Below, piece by piece: positions 24,336 to 35,700 of a stretch of DNA of 64,000 bases; the stretch's first letter is position 1, and the number at the start of each line of letters is the position of its first letter. The position numbers and the translations under genes were made by a program. Below the pieces are notes generated by a model that had not been told where the DNA came from, made no database searches, and was given only the letters and a program-made list of their open reading frames with translations. Origin of the DNA: Anoplopoma fimbria (lineage: Eukaryota > Chordata > Actinopteri > Perciformes > Anoplopomatidae); contig NC_072458.1 in NCBI RefSeq assembly GCF_027596085.1, positions 20,341,851 through 20,405,850 on the forward strand, given 5' to 3'.

Positions 24336-25439
24336 TCATGGCCAGCAACCATAAAAATCTCACATCTCTGATGGGCACCGTATTCTGGGACTCAGGATGT
24401 GAACCTGTGATTTGTGTGTCGCACAAGAACATAGCACTTCCTGGACTGGAACAAAAGTTTATAGTGAAGTTTACACTGAACATAATCACGGCAGCATTTG
24501 CGTTAACCTTGACATGTATTTAGCAAAAAAAAGGTTATTTCTAGGAGGGATGGTAATTGTATTTCTGTGTAAAGATTGGTTCGCAAGCGACTGCTAGCTT
24601 TCCGCTAAATCTAACATACTCGTATCCTGTGCAAACCCAGCAGAATGGTTTGTTTACACCTGGGATGAAAATGTTTTGAGGGGTTGTCATTTCAGAGATG
24701 CACGCACGTAATGATACCATGAACCCAGAGGTGCTGCGGGTCCTTCTGCATCCACGGCACACATTTAGCTTTTGAATAACGCCGGAGAGTGATAGATGGG
24801 TAAACTGTGCCTGGCGTATGTCTCCGCAGCGTCTCCGCCTACTGTCTTTCCATTCATCTCACCCTCCTTCCCCCCTCGCGCTCCATCCCACCCCTTTCTC
24901 CAGCAGAGGCAGGGAGAGACCGGGGATGTGAACACACACCTCTTTGCCAAGCCTCACAGCTCCCCTGGCACCACGCTGCAACATAACACCTTCCAAACTC
25001 TCCTCCTCCCTCCCTCGCACTGCTCTCCTCTTTTCCTCTCTCAGCACGTCAGAACAGCATGTTTGATTTAACAGGAGCTAACTCTGCTAGGGTTTGACCT
25101 TTCTGGGTTTACAGAGGCCCAAATGGATATTTTTGGACGTAAACTGCTGATAGCAAAAACTTAGGTATTTTCAGTGGCTCCTTCATCATTTGTTCAGAGA
25201 AAAACCTGTGAAACAACATCAGAGCGTGAGGAACGCAAATGCTCCAATAAAACTAATGAAATTCATGTAGCCCCATCCATCTGTCCGTCATTTCCATCCA
25301 AGTTAGGCTAAAACCCTGAAACTAAAACTTTAATAAAATCTGTAGACATCTATGACAACTTTGTTAAACTGGCTAACTGAGAAAGGATGTCAACAAAGGT
25401 AAAGGTAAAGTCACCTCCCAGATGAACATAACAAATAGT
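24336..25439. other. Non-coding stretch, no gene seen
   Basis: A pyrimidine-rich part at about 24850-25045 keeps frames open on both strands (up to 91 codons) without domain-like content. Confidence 0.45.
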
Positions 25440-25727
25440 CAAGATGAGGACATCCATCCATCCATCTTCCGTTACCGCTTATCCAGTTAAGGGTCGCAGG
25501 GGCTGGAGCCGATCCCAGCTGTCAATGGGCGAAGGCAGGGTACACCCTGGACAGGTTGCCAGCCTATCACAGGGCAGACATCCGGAGAACCCGGAGAGAA
25601 CCCACGCTGACACGGGGAGAACATGCAAACTCCACACAGAAGGTTGTCTGGCCTGGGAATTGAACCCAGGCCCCTCTTGCTGTGAGGCGACAGTGCTAAC
25701 CACTACACCACCAGCCAAGATGAGGAC
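25440..25727 (-). mobile_element. tRNA-derived SINE with 12 bp target-site duplication
   Basis: On the minus strand the element begins near 25715 with a tRNA-like head: box A as GGTGTAGTGGTTAGCACTG and box B as GGTTCAATTCC, some 35 bp apart. The body contains GGAGTTTGCATGTTCTCC and the fish-typical CCTGTGATAGGCTGG and GGGTGTACCCTG. It ends in GGATAAGCGGTA and a (GGAT)n tail at 25452-25466, the form of an L2-mobilised SINE. CAAGATGAGGAC occurs exactly on both sides (25440-25451 and 25716-25727), a target-site duplication. The middle looks shorter than the usual family form. The intact duplication suggests a fairly young insertion. Confidence 0.88.
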
Positions 25728-26693
25728 TTGCCACAAGCTAATATTAGCCACTTCAGTGCTACATGTCCCTGTGGAAATAGTGGCCTCTAGTAGTGGGTTT
25801 GTGTCCAGCAAGCCAGAGCACTGACCAATCAGCATCCTGTGAAGAGCTACTGGGAGCTACAGGCGGGGCTTAGGTGTGTTTGAGACGACACAAAGAGGCG
25901 AGTGTGCCCTCTAAACAATAATAGCGGCTCCTAAAGAGGTTAGCATTGATGCTGCAATAGCATCAGAACTGGATAACAGTTCTTCATTGAAAGAAGAGCA
26001 AAGAAAAGCATTAAAAGCTTTTCTAGGTGGAAAATATGTTTACGCTCTTCACCCAGAATGGCTTGAGCGTCACCAAAGAGTTTGATTTGACGGATGGTTC
26101 ACTTTGCAAGTATTTTTTTAAATTGCCCTTTTCCAAACTTTTTCAAATTATGGCTTCTCAGGCGGTTTGTGGAAGAAAATGGCGGGTCAGGTTAGTTCAA
26201 GATAAGAGGTGAACATTTTAAAAAACAAATAAAAACATTTCACACAAAATAGATGAAGGAACAAACAAAGCAGAATGTTGATTCATTCTCTTTTCCTGAA
26301 CTTAAATAGTTTTTGTTGCCTAAAACTAAATTTAAAAAAGTAAAAACTCTAGAGGGGTATCTAGCGCGTCGATGTCTGCTAGCCAAGGGGCAATAACCAG
26401 TGAGTATGTGTTGAATATTGGCAAGCTAACTTGGTGAGTAATACTGATGGCCAAACTTAAGAATACAGGAATACAGTCCTAATTAACTACATTTATCATT
26501 AAAAGTTTTCAGGCCAAGATCTGGTGTAGAAATAGAAATACATTCTTTGGTCTGTAAGGAGGCTCTAATGTCAGAACCATGACTGACCAAACTCTGACAG
26601 CTCAATATCGGCCCAGGATATTGGTCTAAACCATGAGACTACAAGCCAGCGACCCTGACAGGATGTGCTCTCTCACTCATGTTTTTCCTCTTA
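25728..26693. other. Non-coding stretch, no gene seen
   Basis: Contains GACCAATCAG near 25824 and AGGCGGGGCTT near 25860, a CCAAT plus GC-box pair without other promoter signs. The rest is AT-rich. Confidence 0.45.
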
Positions 26694-26704
26694 CTCTTTC
26701 TCTT

Positions 26705-26737
<33 letters not shown>
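26694..26737. repeat. CT microsatellite
   Basis: Pyrimidine tract ending in about 14 pure CT units. Confidence 0.93.
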
Positions 26738-26742
<5 letters not shown>

Positions 26743-26956
26743 GCACCTCGCCAGCTGCCTCCAACACGGTAATGACAGTTTTATCAGTTGAACCACGTTT
26801 GCCATCTCCAGGACTGGGCTGCTCTCCAGTCCTGTCTGCTGTGTGCTCAGCTCTGCTCAGCTAAAACCAGACACTAACAAGAAGCCCCTTGTATATCCAT
26901 TATGGAGACCTTACCATAGCTAGCCTCCACCATAGGCATGCCCGTGCTGCTGTACT

Positions 26957-26994
26957 GTATATGTGTTGAAACCCGTCCAGGTTTCAACATATGG
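26957..26994. other. Short inverted repeat (hairpin)
   Basis: ATATGTGTTGAAACC pairs with GGTTTCAACATAT around a CGTCCA loop, with a two-base bulge. Confidence 0.7.
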
Positions 26995-27379
26995 AATCCT
27001 GCCTGCCAACACCTATTTCACCGACACCTGTTCTTTTCCAACTTTCGAGCCATAGAGATTTAAAAATTCTTAATATAAATCATACAAATGAGAAGCACAT
27101 TTCCCAGTTGTGGCTGATTGGTTGTCAAAAAAAATTCCAAGAAATATAAAAGAGGTTTGGACCGTAATGCGTCATTGTTACAGAAAAAAATGTGGTTGCC
27201 TTCGAAGCCACTGTGAACATTCTGCACTGAGAGTAGGAGGTTGGACACCATGTATAGTTCTGCTCAATAAAGTCCAAACTCTAATACTGTCTTATTACGT
27301 CTTGAAGTCATCACTAGATCTGCACCACCACTCACACCGCAGTCCTAAATCTAATCCTCCGCCCACCTAAAGTTAGATG
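26995..27379. other. Non-coding stretch, no gene seen
   Basis: No repeat, motif or open frame of note. Confidence 0.45.
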
Positions 27380-27560
27380 GCAGCTCTTTTTATAGAAGGC
27401 CGAGCTGCAGAATTGCATATTCTATTTTGGACGGCCCAGGCTCACATCATTGTTTGTTTTAGCAGGCTAACCTTCCCCGTGTATTTATAGGTGTCGAGGC
27501 CAGGAGAGAGACCACAGTAGCTCCATAAATAAGCTGCCCGGGCCTCCGGCAAGCCTCCCG
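27380..27560. promoter_or_regulatory. Candidate conserved noncoding element I
   Basis: Repeat-free block with GAATTGCATATTCTATTTTG, then ATCATTGTTTGTTTTAG (overlapping SOX and forkhead-type cores). Inferred regulatory. Confidence 0.33.
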
Positions 27561-27878
27561 ACCAACAAAAGCCCAGTCAGTCATTTCACAGGCCATTTAC
27601 CTGGAGCTGCCTCGCAGGGAGGCTGGCCTCCGAACGCGAAGGGAGGGTCGCACGACTTTGAGGGCAAGTCGACCCCGGTGGGAGGGAAAGGAGATGTTTG
27701 GATTAATAATAAGTTTGGTGATCTGTTTTCTGAGACCAGCCTATGAAAATGCGATGGGTGTAAATGGAAAATAACTACGATGAGCCGCATCTGAGGCTGT
27801 CCATCGCCGCGGCTCACATCACTCTCACCGTCATCCCACATCTTTCATCAACTCCTCTTCGCTTTCATCCACACAGGC

Positions 27879-27882
<4 letters not shown>

Positions 27883-27920
<38 letters not shown>
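27883..27920. repeat. CT microsatellite
   Basis: About 18 CT units followed by T-rich sequence. Confidence 0.95.
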
Positions 27921-27923
<3 letters not shown>

Positions 27924-28042
27924 CTGTCTGTCTTTCTCTGAACTCTTGGCCTCAGGTTCCTGTTGGAATCTCACCCAGATGCCCCCGTGGCTCTTAAAAA
28001 TAGATGAAGCAAAGAACCACACAAAATCAACCCATGACGTCA

Positions 28043-28045
<3 letters not shown>

Positions 28046-28076
<31 letters not shown>
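28046..28076. repeat. TG microsatellite
   Basis: About 15 TG units just after TGACGTCA at 28034-28041, a perfect CRE palindrome. Confidence 0.93.
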
Positions 28077-28078
<2 letters not shown>

Positions 28079-28339
28079 TACGATGTGTGTGTCGCTGCTT
28101 ATCTCTGCCTCCACAGACGCTGTGTAGAAAGCCAGTCAGCAGAGGCCACAGCCAGCGTGCTCCACAGCCTCTCTGGCAGCCAGACCTCGCTGCGCTGAGG
28201 AAACTGCACCCTGCAACACAAACAACCCATCAGCCACAGCAGCGCTTCACTGCTAATCCCGGTACCTCCCTGTAAGGTTCGGCACTGCAACACCCACACA
28301 GCTTTAGGAAATGGATGTCAACCCCCTCCCCTCAACACA

Positions 28340-28470
28340 CCCTCTGGCTTTAATACGGCTTTTTTCAAAGTGATGAAATATTCAAAAGCATTGTTTCGCA
28401 GGGCCATTCGGCGGCGGCATTTGTCCTAAATATTGCTGTGTTCATTTGCTGGGTGGCGACAGTGATGATT
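28340..28470. promoter_or_regulatory. Candidate conserved noncoding element J
   Basis: Repeat-free segment with GGCTTTAATACGGC and ATTCGGCGGCGGCATTTG; composition differs from its flanks. Weak. Confidence 0.25.
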
Positions 28471-29100
28471 CCATAAAACATATGAATGGAGAGAGTTGTC
28501 ATGTGGATGTGGCTGAACACTGAAGGCTCATGATCTTAAATCAGAGGGGAGCGCCGCTGACTGGCACGGTGGGGGTTCCAGCGGAGCGACTACAACTGCT
28601 AATTTGTCTCAGAATGGAACCTTTACGATTTCATGGGGCGCCATAACTGTTAGATGAAGGGATGTTTTTTTTTATTTTTTCTGATTGTATCCTATCAGCA
28701 TGCAGTTTGTGTGTGGTAAGGTAAGATAGCGTTATGAAAGCCATATCTTTGCCTGTTCTTGTAATATCTCCAGGAATGCCAGTAATTCCAAAATACTAGT
28801 TTTCTATGACTGCACAGTTAATGTCATTGCCAGTTTAATAGAGCCCTGTATGGTAGAGACAACTTATACTGCAGGTGTACTTGTAGAGAAGCATCCCTTA
28901 TTAGCCTGTTATGCAATAACCTCAATTGTTGCCATGTATAAAACATTTTTTTTAACAGCAGGGCAATAAATGACAAAAACAAGATACTGCGGTTGCTGCA
29001 GAAGCACCACAATTAGAGGGAACCCCGTTGGCCACCCCGGTAGTAAGAAGCCTATCTATAGAGTGTTTATGATCAATCTCATAAACCCATCGGTTTGAGA
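28471..29100. other. Non-coding stretch, no gene seen
   Basis: Unique-looking sequence with a T-rich patch near 28665. No repeat family recognised. Confidence 0.45.
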
Positions 29101-29620
29101 AACGATATGCCTCTGGGGGCAAGGGGATCATTTTCTTGGGTTTGGGTATAGCCAGCGGATATCCAGGCCTACATTTCCTTTACGTTGTTTACACTCCTAT
29201 TGGCAACTTCAGATGCTATAATTTTGTGGTGGAATTTAGAGATTACGTCCACGCACTTGTTGTAAAGCAGCAAGTTTACAAGCTTATTTTAAACCAGTAC
29301 AAATTTGAATTATCGTCAGATGATAGCCGTTGGGTTCACAGATTGCATTTCGGCGATGCCTTCTGCTTTGCTTTCGCCCCAAACAGACTGTTTACCTGCA
29401 TTCAACCAGAGCCTGCTCAAACGTGATTGGTTAATACAACTCAGACTACAAACAGAAACCAGGTGATTTAAATGCAAAATGTGTTTAAAGTGATTCATTT
29501 ATGATAAACCCTATCAGCTCATAATGGTGTTTATTGGTGTGCTTGTTGCTCAGTTAGCCACAGTCATTTTACTAACCCGGTAACATTACATTACATTTTG
29601 AGGGTCAGCTCGGTAAATAA
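29101..29620. repeat. Possible interspersed repeat, unclassified
   Basis: The part with TTACGTTGTTTACACTCC and CAAACGTGATTGGTTAATAC has the look of an old dispersed element, and a frame is open at 29136-29426 (96 codons). The peptide shows no domain I know. No second copy is visible here. Confidence 0.25.
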
Positions 29621-31320
29621 AAGGGTAAATAGGGTTAATCAGTATTGTCTGTGTGCCTTCAGTGGACAGATTTGTCTGGGACGGTTGGCAAAGAGGTGAA
29701 CTGGAGAACTGGATACAGTGCTGGAGGCCGGCCTCGTCCGTTCCCATAAAAGTCGCTCAGTGGTGCATGAAGCCAAAATCCTCCCGCATCCATGGGCCCA
29801 TAGAGCAGGCACACAAGCGTTTCCTTTCACCCGGCCTCCAAGCCCTCGGTCCAGCCTCGTATTCGGGTTCATTCACATGAACATAGGAAGTAAAATAACT
29901 GAGGATTCGGGCTATAAGTGCATTTTACAACTTTTAGGATGTTTAGAAGTGTTTGTACTGGAAAGTTGATTTACTTAAAAAGACTTATCTGCTGATTTAA
30001 AGCCATCCCCTTTCCCAATGTAAGTTTATGGGGAATCTTTTTTCTTTTTGGCCTTGTGAGGACCCGGAAGTTGTAATTTCATGGTTTGGCCACAAAAAAA
30101 CCGGGCTTCAAAGCCCGACCTTCTTCCTGGGGTTTGGTCTGGAGGTGTGGGGAAGTGGTTAGAGCCTCACAGTAGTATTTACATGTTGTGTCTTTGTAGC
30201 TTGCTGATAGTCACTAGTGAGACTATACAATCCATGAATCACCTTGGAATGAAGGAGTGATATGAGTAATACTGTACATTTGTCAAGCCTGACCTGATAT
30301 AGTAACAATTCAGCCTACTGAGTCGTGGCATGCTGAAAATAACTGAAAAGGACTCTGATTTATGGACCAAGCCAAAGTGAATACTTTTCTCAGTATTGCT
30401 TGGCTGAGCCAGAGGGGACTGACTGGAGCAGGTCACGGAATAAAGATATTTACTGTTTCAAGGTCCTAAATGTGCTGTTGTGAGGGAAACTTAACAAAAC
30501 TTCACCCCACACATGAATACTATCCTATTGTTAGAAATACCAGCTAAAGTAGAAGAATTGTGATATTTCAGATAAGCATCAATATTTTGATTTATCTTTA
30601 AAATAATGTGGAGAGGTGACCAAAAAAAAGCTATGACTAAGGCAGGAGATGCAGAGAAGCCAAAAATAATCAATGTGGGAAGAGATCCTACACAGAGAAA
30701 TGTCCTTTTTGTTCAGATAAAAACAACAAAATGAGAATAAATAGTGAGTCTTTATTGAAACAATGACCAGAGAGTATTGTTCTGTCTGAAATCATTTTAT
30801 TTCTGCCATTAAAAACCTTCATATGGCTGAAATTTCTTCCTGAAGCTACAGTATATATATTAGATCGGTCTTCGTGGGGATGGGGAGGTGATGGTAACAA
30901 ACACATACACACAAATGGCATCAAAAAATGCCAATCCACCTCACACTTCTCTTTATAGAGCGAAACAACAGTCATTAGAAGATGTAATGGATTAGCCACG
31001 GATAGAGTGAAGGGAGACAGAGAGGAGAGGGAAGAGGGGACAAACCAAGATCGAAATGATGGAGATTGGCAGATGGGTAAAATGGATTGGATAGACCGCT
31101 CTACGGATGAGAAGACAGGACGGAGAGCTGATGCCTACCGCCGCGGCGAGAGATAATGGAAACTGATTACAGAAAAACTCAACAAGGTTTCTCTCATTCC
31201 AGAAGCACTGCTCAGAAACGTGGCAGTAATATGATTGGCGAGGTCCCAGATCCTGGTTAAAAAAAACAATTGTCACTGTGTTTGGATCCGCAGCATCGAC
31301 AAGTTTTAAATAAATAAAAA
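29621..31320. other. Non-coding stretch, no gene seen
   Basis: Includes a short palindrome CGGGCTTCAAAGCCCG near 30102. Otherwise unique-looking with no supported gene. Confidence 0.45.
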
Positions 31321-31347
31321 AACACACACACACACACACACACACAC
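31321..31347. repeat. CA microsatellite
   Basis: About 13 AC units after an AAATAAATAAAAAA stretch. Confidence 0.93.
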
Positions 31348-31595
31348 AAGAGAGCCAGGTTACGGAAGGTAAAAAAAATGTGAGCTGGAGACCCGACTGA
31401 CAGGAATTGCGGTTGTTTTGTAGGAGTTTCTTTGTGCTTCCGTGCTCCTCTGTTTACTCCGAGCCTCCCTGGCTTATGTTCATCTGAGGGAGAGCAGAGG
31501 AGCTGCAGGAGACAAACAGGATGTCTGTGGGAGGACGAATGAGAGGGGGGTAAATCTGACGGGGAAGTTTGTGTATGCGCCTGTGCCTTTGTGTT

Positions 31596-31598
<3 letters not shown>

Positions 31599-31688
<90 letters not shown>

Positions 31689-31699
31689 GTGTGCGTGTA
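31599..31699. repeat. Long TG microsatellite
   Basis: About 42 pure GT units, then GT with two GCGT interruptions. Confidence 0.98.
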
Positions 31700-31866
31700 T
31701 TAATCCCAGGAAGGACTTCCTCTGAATCTGAGCTGCTTGGGAGTTCTGTGGGAGTTCGTTGACACGGGAAAAGGGCAGAGGAAGAGAGCAAGAAAGAAAG
31801 AGAGAGAGAGGTACGATAGAGTGAGAAGGATCAAGGGCAGTAGCACTATTGAATCCCACTTCTAAA

Positions 31867-31870
<4 letters not shown>

Positions 31871-31898
<28 letters not shown>
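31871..31898. repeat. CA microsatellite
   Basis: Fourteen AC units. Confidence 0.93.
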
Positions 31899-31960
31899 GC
31901 AGAAAACCACCCACAGAGAAAGGTTGTGATAACAGCGGCGGTACTGGCGTCATTATGAGC

Positions 31961-31990
<30 letters not shown>
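31961..31990. repeat. (GAT)10 trinucleotide repeat
   Basis: Ten uninterrupted TGA/GAT units. The open frame reading Ser-repeats on the minus strand is an artefact. Confidence 0.95.
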
Positions 31991-31993
<3 letters not shown>

Positions 31994-32374
31994 CAGGCCC
32001 ACCTCGGTGACACATAGCCTGAACCTACTCAAACGCCTCGCCTCAATCAAAGCCACTCCAAACCTCTGACTGAACAAACACGACATCTGAGCCGGACCCG
32101 ACAGCGTGTGCAATTAACCCTCGGTTAGTTTTAATCTTCTGGGTGTGTACCGGGTGGGTGGGGGTCGATCGCGGCACGGCACGCTACTTCAAGTAAGAAT
32201 GCCATTTCAGTTGGTTTTACATAGTGTGAGGTGTTACTGTGAAATGTCCCAGTGTTGAGACAATGGAGATCAAAGAAGATTTACTAGAAACTACATTTTT
32301 TGTCACACAAGCAGTCAGCTCTTGGGATGGCAAGGTCTCAAATAGTATTCAAATTCCAAATCTCAAAGACTATT

Positions 32375-32640
32375 CATGATACATTACATTACATTACAGT
32401 CATTTAGCAGATGCTTTTATCCAAAGCGACTTACAGGAAGTGTATTCAACATAGGTATTCAAGAGAACTACTAGTCACCAGAAGTCATAAGTGCATCTCC
32501 TTTCTTAAACAAGCATCTAAAAGCATAAACCAGAGCAAAAGTATAGTGCAGAAGCAAATTACTACGAAAACAATAAGTGCAACAAACTAATACGAATACA
32601 ATAAGTGCAGTAAACTAATACGAATGCAATAAGATAGAAA
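32375..32640 (+). mobile_element. Abundant teleost interspersed repeat (CATTTAGCAGATGC type)
   Basis: Begins with (ACATT)n, then CAGTCATTTAGCAGATGC, TTTTATCCAAAGCGACTTAC and AAGTGTATTCAA, a phrase found very widely in fish genomes, though I do not assign its class. Its right part has a 28 bp tandem (CAATAAGTGCA..AAACTAATACGAAT) at about 32571-32637 in two and a half copies. A diverged second copy is at 42574-42690. Confidence 0.75.
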
Positions 32641-32649
32641 CAGATGTTC

Positions 32650-33110
32650 GTGGTTCCCAGGGGATAAATGACTTCGGTGACCCCCTGACCTTTCCTCTAG
32701 CGCCATCAGCAGGTTGATGCAACATTTGTGGTTCAGAGTGAAATGTCTGAATTAACTATTGGATGGATTGCCATGAATTTTGGTACACACATTCATGTCC
32801 CCTTCAGGATGAATTTTAATAACTTTTGTGATCCCCTGACTTTTCATGTAGCGCCATCATCAGGTCAAAAGGTACATTTTTGATGCTTCACAGGTTTATG
32901 TCTAAAAATGTCTAAATACCCACTAAATGAATCACATTCCCAGCAGCATCAGGTTTACCTTACCATTCTTGACGAGGAAATGTTAGCATGCCAACATGCT
33001 AACTAAAAGGTGGTGAACGTGGTAAACAGTACTTGCTAAAATTCAGCCTGAGAGAACATCTGTATGATGAAATTTGTGCCTTTGGATGGAACTCAGTTTT
33101 GGCTAGAAAG
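32650..33110 (+). mobile_element. Percomorph-type dispersed repeat (GATTGCCATGAATTTTGG)
   Basis: ATTGCCATGAATTTTGGTAC, CATTCATGTCCCCTTCAGGA, then GATCCCCTGACTTTTCATGT and AGCGCCATCATCAGGTC is a block I recognise from many percomorph sequences. It continues through ATGTTAGCATGCCAACATGC. A partial internal duplication (TGACCCCCTGACCTTTC, AGCGCCATCAGCAGGTTGATG) precedes it at about 32678-32720. No coding sequence is kept. A related fragment is at 40277-40400. Confidence 0.7.
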
Positions 33111-33701
33111 GATAGATCTTGTGTAAAACTTTGACAAGAGTTTGTAAGTGTTCACAAGAGTTTGTGTTCATGTGTTTATATTCGGCAGTTATTGAGAAAT
33201 TCTGCATCTCTGTACTTGTTGGAAGGTTGAATTGAAAGTTCTGTGAATTCAAGGTTAAAGTTATTTTTTTATTATTTCTCAGTTACAATGAGGAACTTTC
33301 TTTTCGTGTTGATTTCAGCATGGTCAGACAGTGTGCCCCCTACAGTCCTGGTTCTGGCTCTCCCGTGACTCTCCCTTCCCTTCAGCTTGCCCAGGAATAC
33401 GGCCTCGTCCTTCAGCAGAGTTGTGTCGGTGGCGACGGCTCCTAGGTAGCATTGGTGAAGCAGTGAGGTGAAGCTAACTTTACTCTAATTAGGGAGTGAA
33501 AGTTACGATATCTCAACCTCTGCGTTTTTTAACTTTAACGGCTCTTTTTTAATCTGTCTGACTTTTTAAAAGTGCGATACTTAAAATGAAACAATCTAAG
33601 AGGGGGACATCACTATTTGGTTGTCAAAGCCCAAAGACTTATGGAACCTGTGCCAAAGGTTTTAGGCTATAACCAATGATATAGATCAAGAGATTCTGTC
33701 C
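33111..33701. other. Non-coding stretch, no gene seen
   Basis: Unique-looking; includes CpG-bearing sequence near 33420-33450. No gene supported. Confidence 0.45.
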
Positions 33702-34037
33702 TTAATATAATTTAATGCAGATAAAAAAGAATGGAAAACCGTCGTAAAGTTTAGCTGAGTTCACTATATCCTTGAACTTGAAGCCCAATCTATGAATAAT
33801 CTTCCCAGATGTGTCATGTAGAACGTATCGCTTCTTCACCAGGAAGTCTTTAGAGGTTACGTAACTGGCAGAACCCGCAACTTGTCCTCTAATTAGACAG
33901 GGGGTAAAGTTTGGTCTGTAAAATGCTGCGTAATATAGAGTATATTCCAAAGTCCCTCGTGGGTCCCGCCTCCCAATTTCCTTACGGCCATGTGTCGGGC
34001 AGAGCTCTGGATACCACACACATACCCACTCCATCAT
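33702..34037 (-). other. Unassigned 111-codon open frame
   Basis: This minus-strand frame has more protein-like composition than other frames here: mixed charge with a Lys/Arg-rich middle (VKKRYVLHD) and no simple repeat. I recognise no domain, see no splice sites that would make it an exon, and the A/T-rich end encodes a Phe/Ile run. It could be chance, an ancient transposon remnant, or conserved noncoding DNA. Confidence 0.15.
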
Positions 34038-34869
34038 ATGTGTGCTTACTCATCATCGCGGCGCCACATCAGAGAGGACTCGCACACAATACACTTGTCT
34101 GCCAGCCAAATGTGGGGAAACCACAGCAAGGAGACCACAGGGACCAGAGAGGCCGACCCCCACCCCAAAAAAAAAAGAAAAACCAAACTACCCTCCCCCA
34201 CCCTTTCTAACTCAACCAACTGAGTCATAAACGATCACTGCCTCTGAAGTTCTGGTCTAGAAACTAACCCTCTCTTTCTACACCACCCGCTTGACAGAAT
34301 AGTGTCTCCACTCTGAAAGCATCTGTCAACGGCAGAGACAATGATAAAGAAAAACACTAATTTAATACTTACCCTTGGTGTGCAGGGGGTGAAAAAAAAA
34401 AGAAAAAAAGAGTGACATTTGATGCAGGAAAAGCGTGTTGAATGTAAGAGCTGCGTGGTCGTGAGATGTCTGGAACTATGACAAGGTTAATCAACGCTCC
34501 GCTACTTTCTCTCCCAAAACGTTTCAGGGCCGTTCGTAAACAACATTTTACAAAACCAATTATCTCTTTCGAATAAAGGGTGTTCGCCTATCAAGAGCGA
34601 GCCCACTTAAACAGGGTCAAATACCATTCGCTATCACGCCACTTTCAAACAACATATCAAAGTGTTGTCACTTCCATTTACGACAGTAATGTGTACCTAG
34701 TAAATTGCACTACTGCCTGTGACTGCTGACAACAGCTAATTGTAAATGTCAGAGTTATTCATGTATGTCTCACCAGGGTACATGATTAAAAATCAAAATT
34801 CAAAATGTTTGATAGAGAACATCACATATAAATACATATCTGAGTGGGAGATGGCGTGCCTCGGAAGAA
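34038..34869. other. Non-coding stretch, no gene seen
   Basis: Contains CCCCACCCC followed by A10 near 34158-34178 and an A-rich patch at 34394-34410. Nothing else is recognised. Confidence 0.45.
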
Positions 34870-34990
34870 TCCCTCTTTAATTTGCTGCGATGTATAAAAA
34901 GCAAAGAGACATGTGAGACAATTGAGATAAAGTTGCTCTCTTGTTAATCGCTCTCTTTACTTAGAGCGTATTGGCTTTACTTCTGGCAAA
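34870..34990. promoter_or_regulatory. Candidate conserved noncoding element K
   Basis: Repeat-free segment with TCTTTAATTTGCTGCGATG, ACAATTGAGATAAAG and CTTGTTAATCGC. No coding frame. Inferred. Confidence 0.3.
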
Positions 34991-35379
34991 CAAAGTAAAA
35001 GACAGGAAACACAGAAGGATACACATTTGTATTTTTGTATTTCAGATTTTGTATTTTCCTTTGTCTCCAGTCGCCCAATCTTTTTGTCCTGACCAGGAGT
35101 GTGTGTATGTGTGTGTCTGCCCACATGTGACGAAGATTTGTTTTCTCTCATGACCATGATTACAGGTTGTCAGCCATGCTTTTACTAGAGCTGATGGGTA
35201 ATTTCACTCTTTAACATGGTTAAGAGTTGACGGATAGATTTTCACCCGTGCCACACATATGCGCACATACCAAATACAAGGTGCACACACACACTTGAGC
35301 ACCCAAGGGGTCCACACAGCGCGCATACACACCGATGGACTAACAAATCAAGTGCCATGTCCATTAGAGTGGACTAATC

Positions 35380-35700
35380 AACAAGGCCTACATGTGCTGT
35401 CACAACTCACACAAGAACATTATGGATAATTTGTGTCTATAACATTGCATGCAATTATTCCTGCATACATTCCTGTGTGCATGGCGTTTAATGAGCCAAG
35501 CTAATTAAATATGGAAATTAATGACATACAAAGGAAATGGGGAAAAGCACAGTCCTGATGCATTTGAAGGAGTTGCTAAAAGCCTTTTATTACATCAGGG
35601 ACTCGGAAGGGAAATGCGCCTTCCTCTAAGGAGACTATTAACAAACACAGTGATTAGCTCAGAAACTATCGCGTTGTATGTTATTCTCAAAACAGTGCAT
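35380..35700. promoter_or_regulatory. Candidate conserved noncoding element L
   Basis: Strong visual candidate: TGCATGCAATTATTCCTGC, GCGTTTAATGAGCCAAGC, then TAATTAAATATGGAAATTAA form a dense row of ATTA/TAAT cores, followed by a lower-density part. No repeats. Confidence 0.42.

Noticed and set aside
25640..25715. Possible tRNA gene on the minus strand
   Set aside because: Box A and B are present, but the sequence is the head of a SINE bounded by a target duplication and cannot fold into a full tRNA cloverleaf by eye.
29136..29426. 96-codon frame as a gene
   Set aside because: No start context, domain or splice sites, and it lies in a probable old repeat.
30099..30118. Palindrome CGGGCTTCAAAGCCCG as a terminator
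   Set aside because: The genome is eukaryotic and no T-run or transcription unit accompanies it.
31257..31910. 217-codon minus-strand frame with an N-terminal hydrophobic part
   Set aside because: It spans three CA/TG arrays, and the parts between show no domain or conserved motif.
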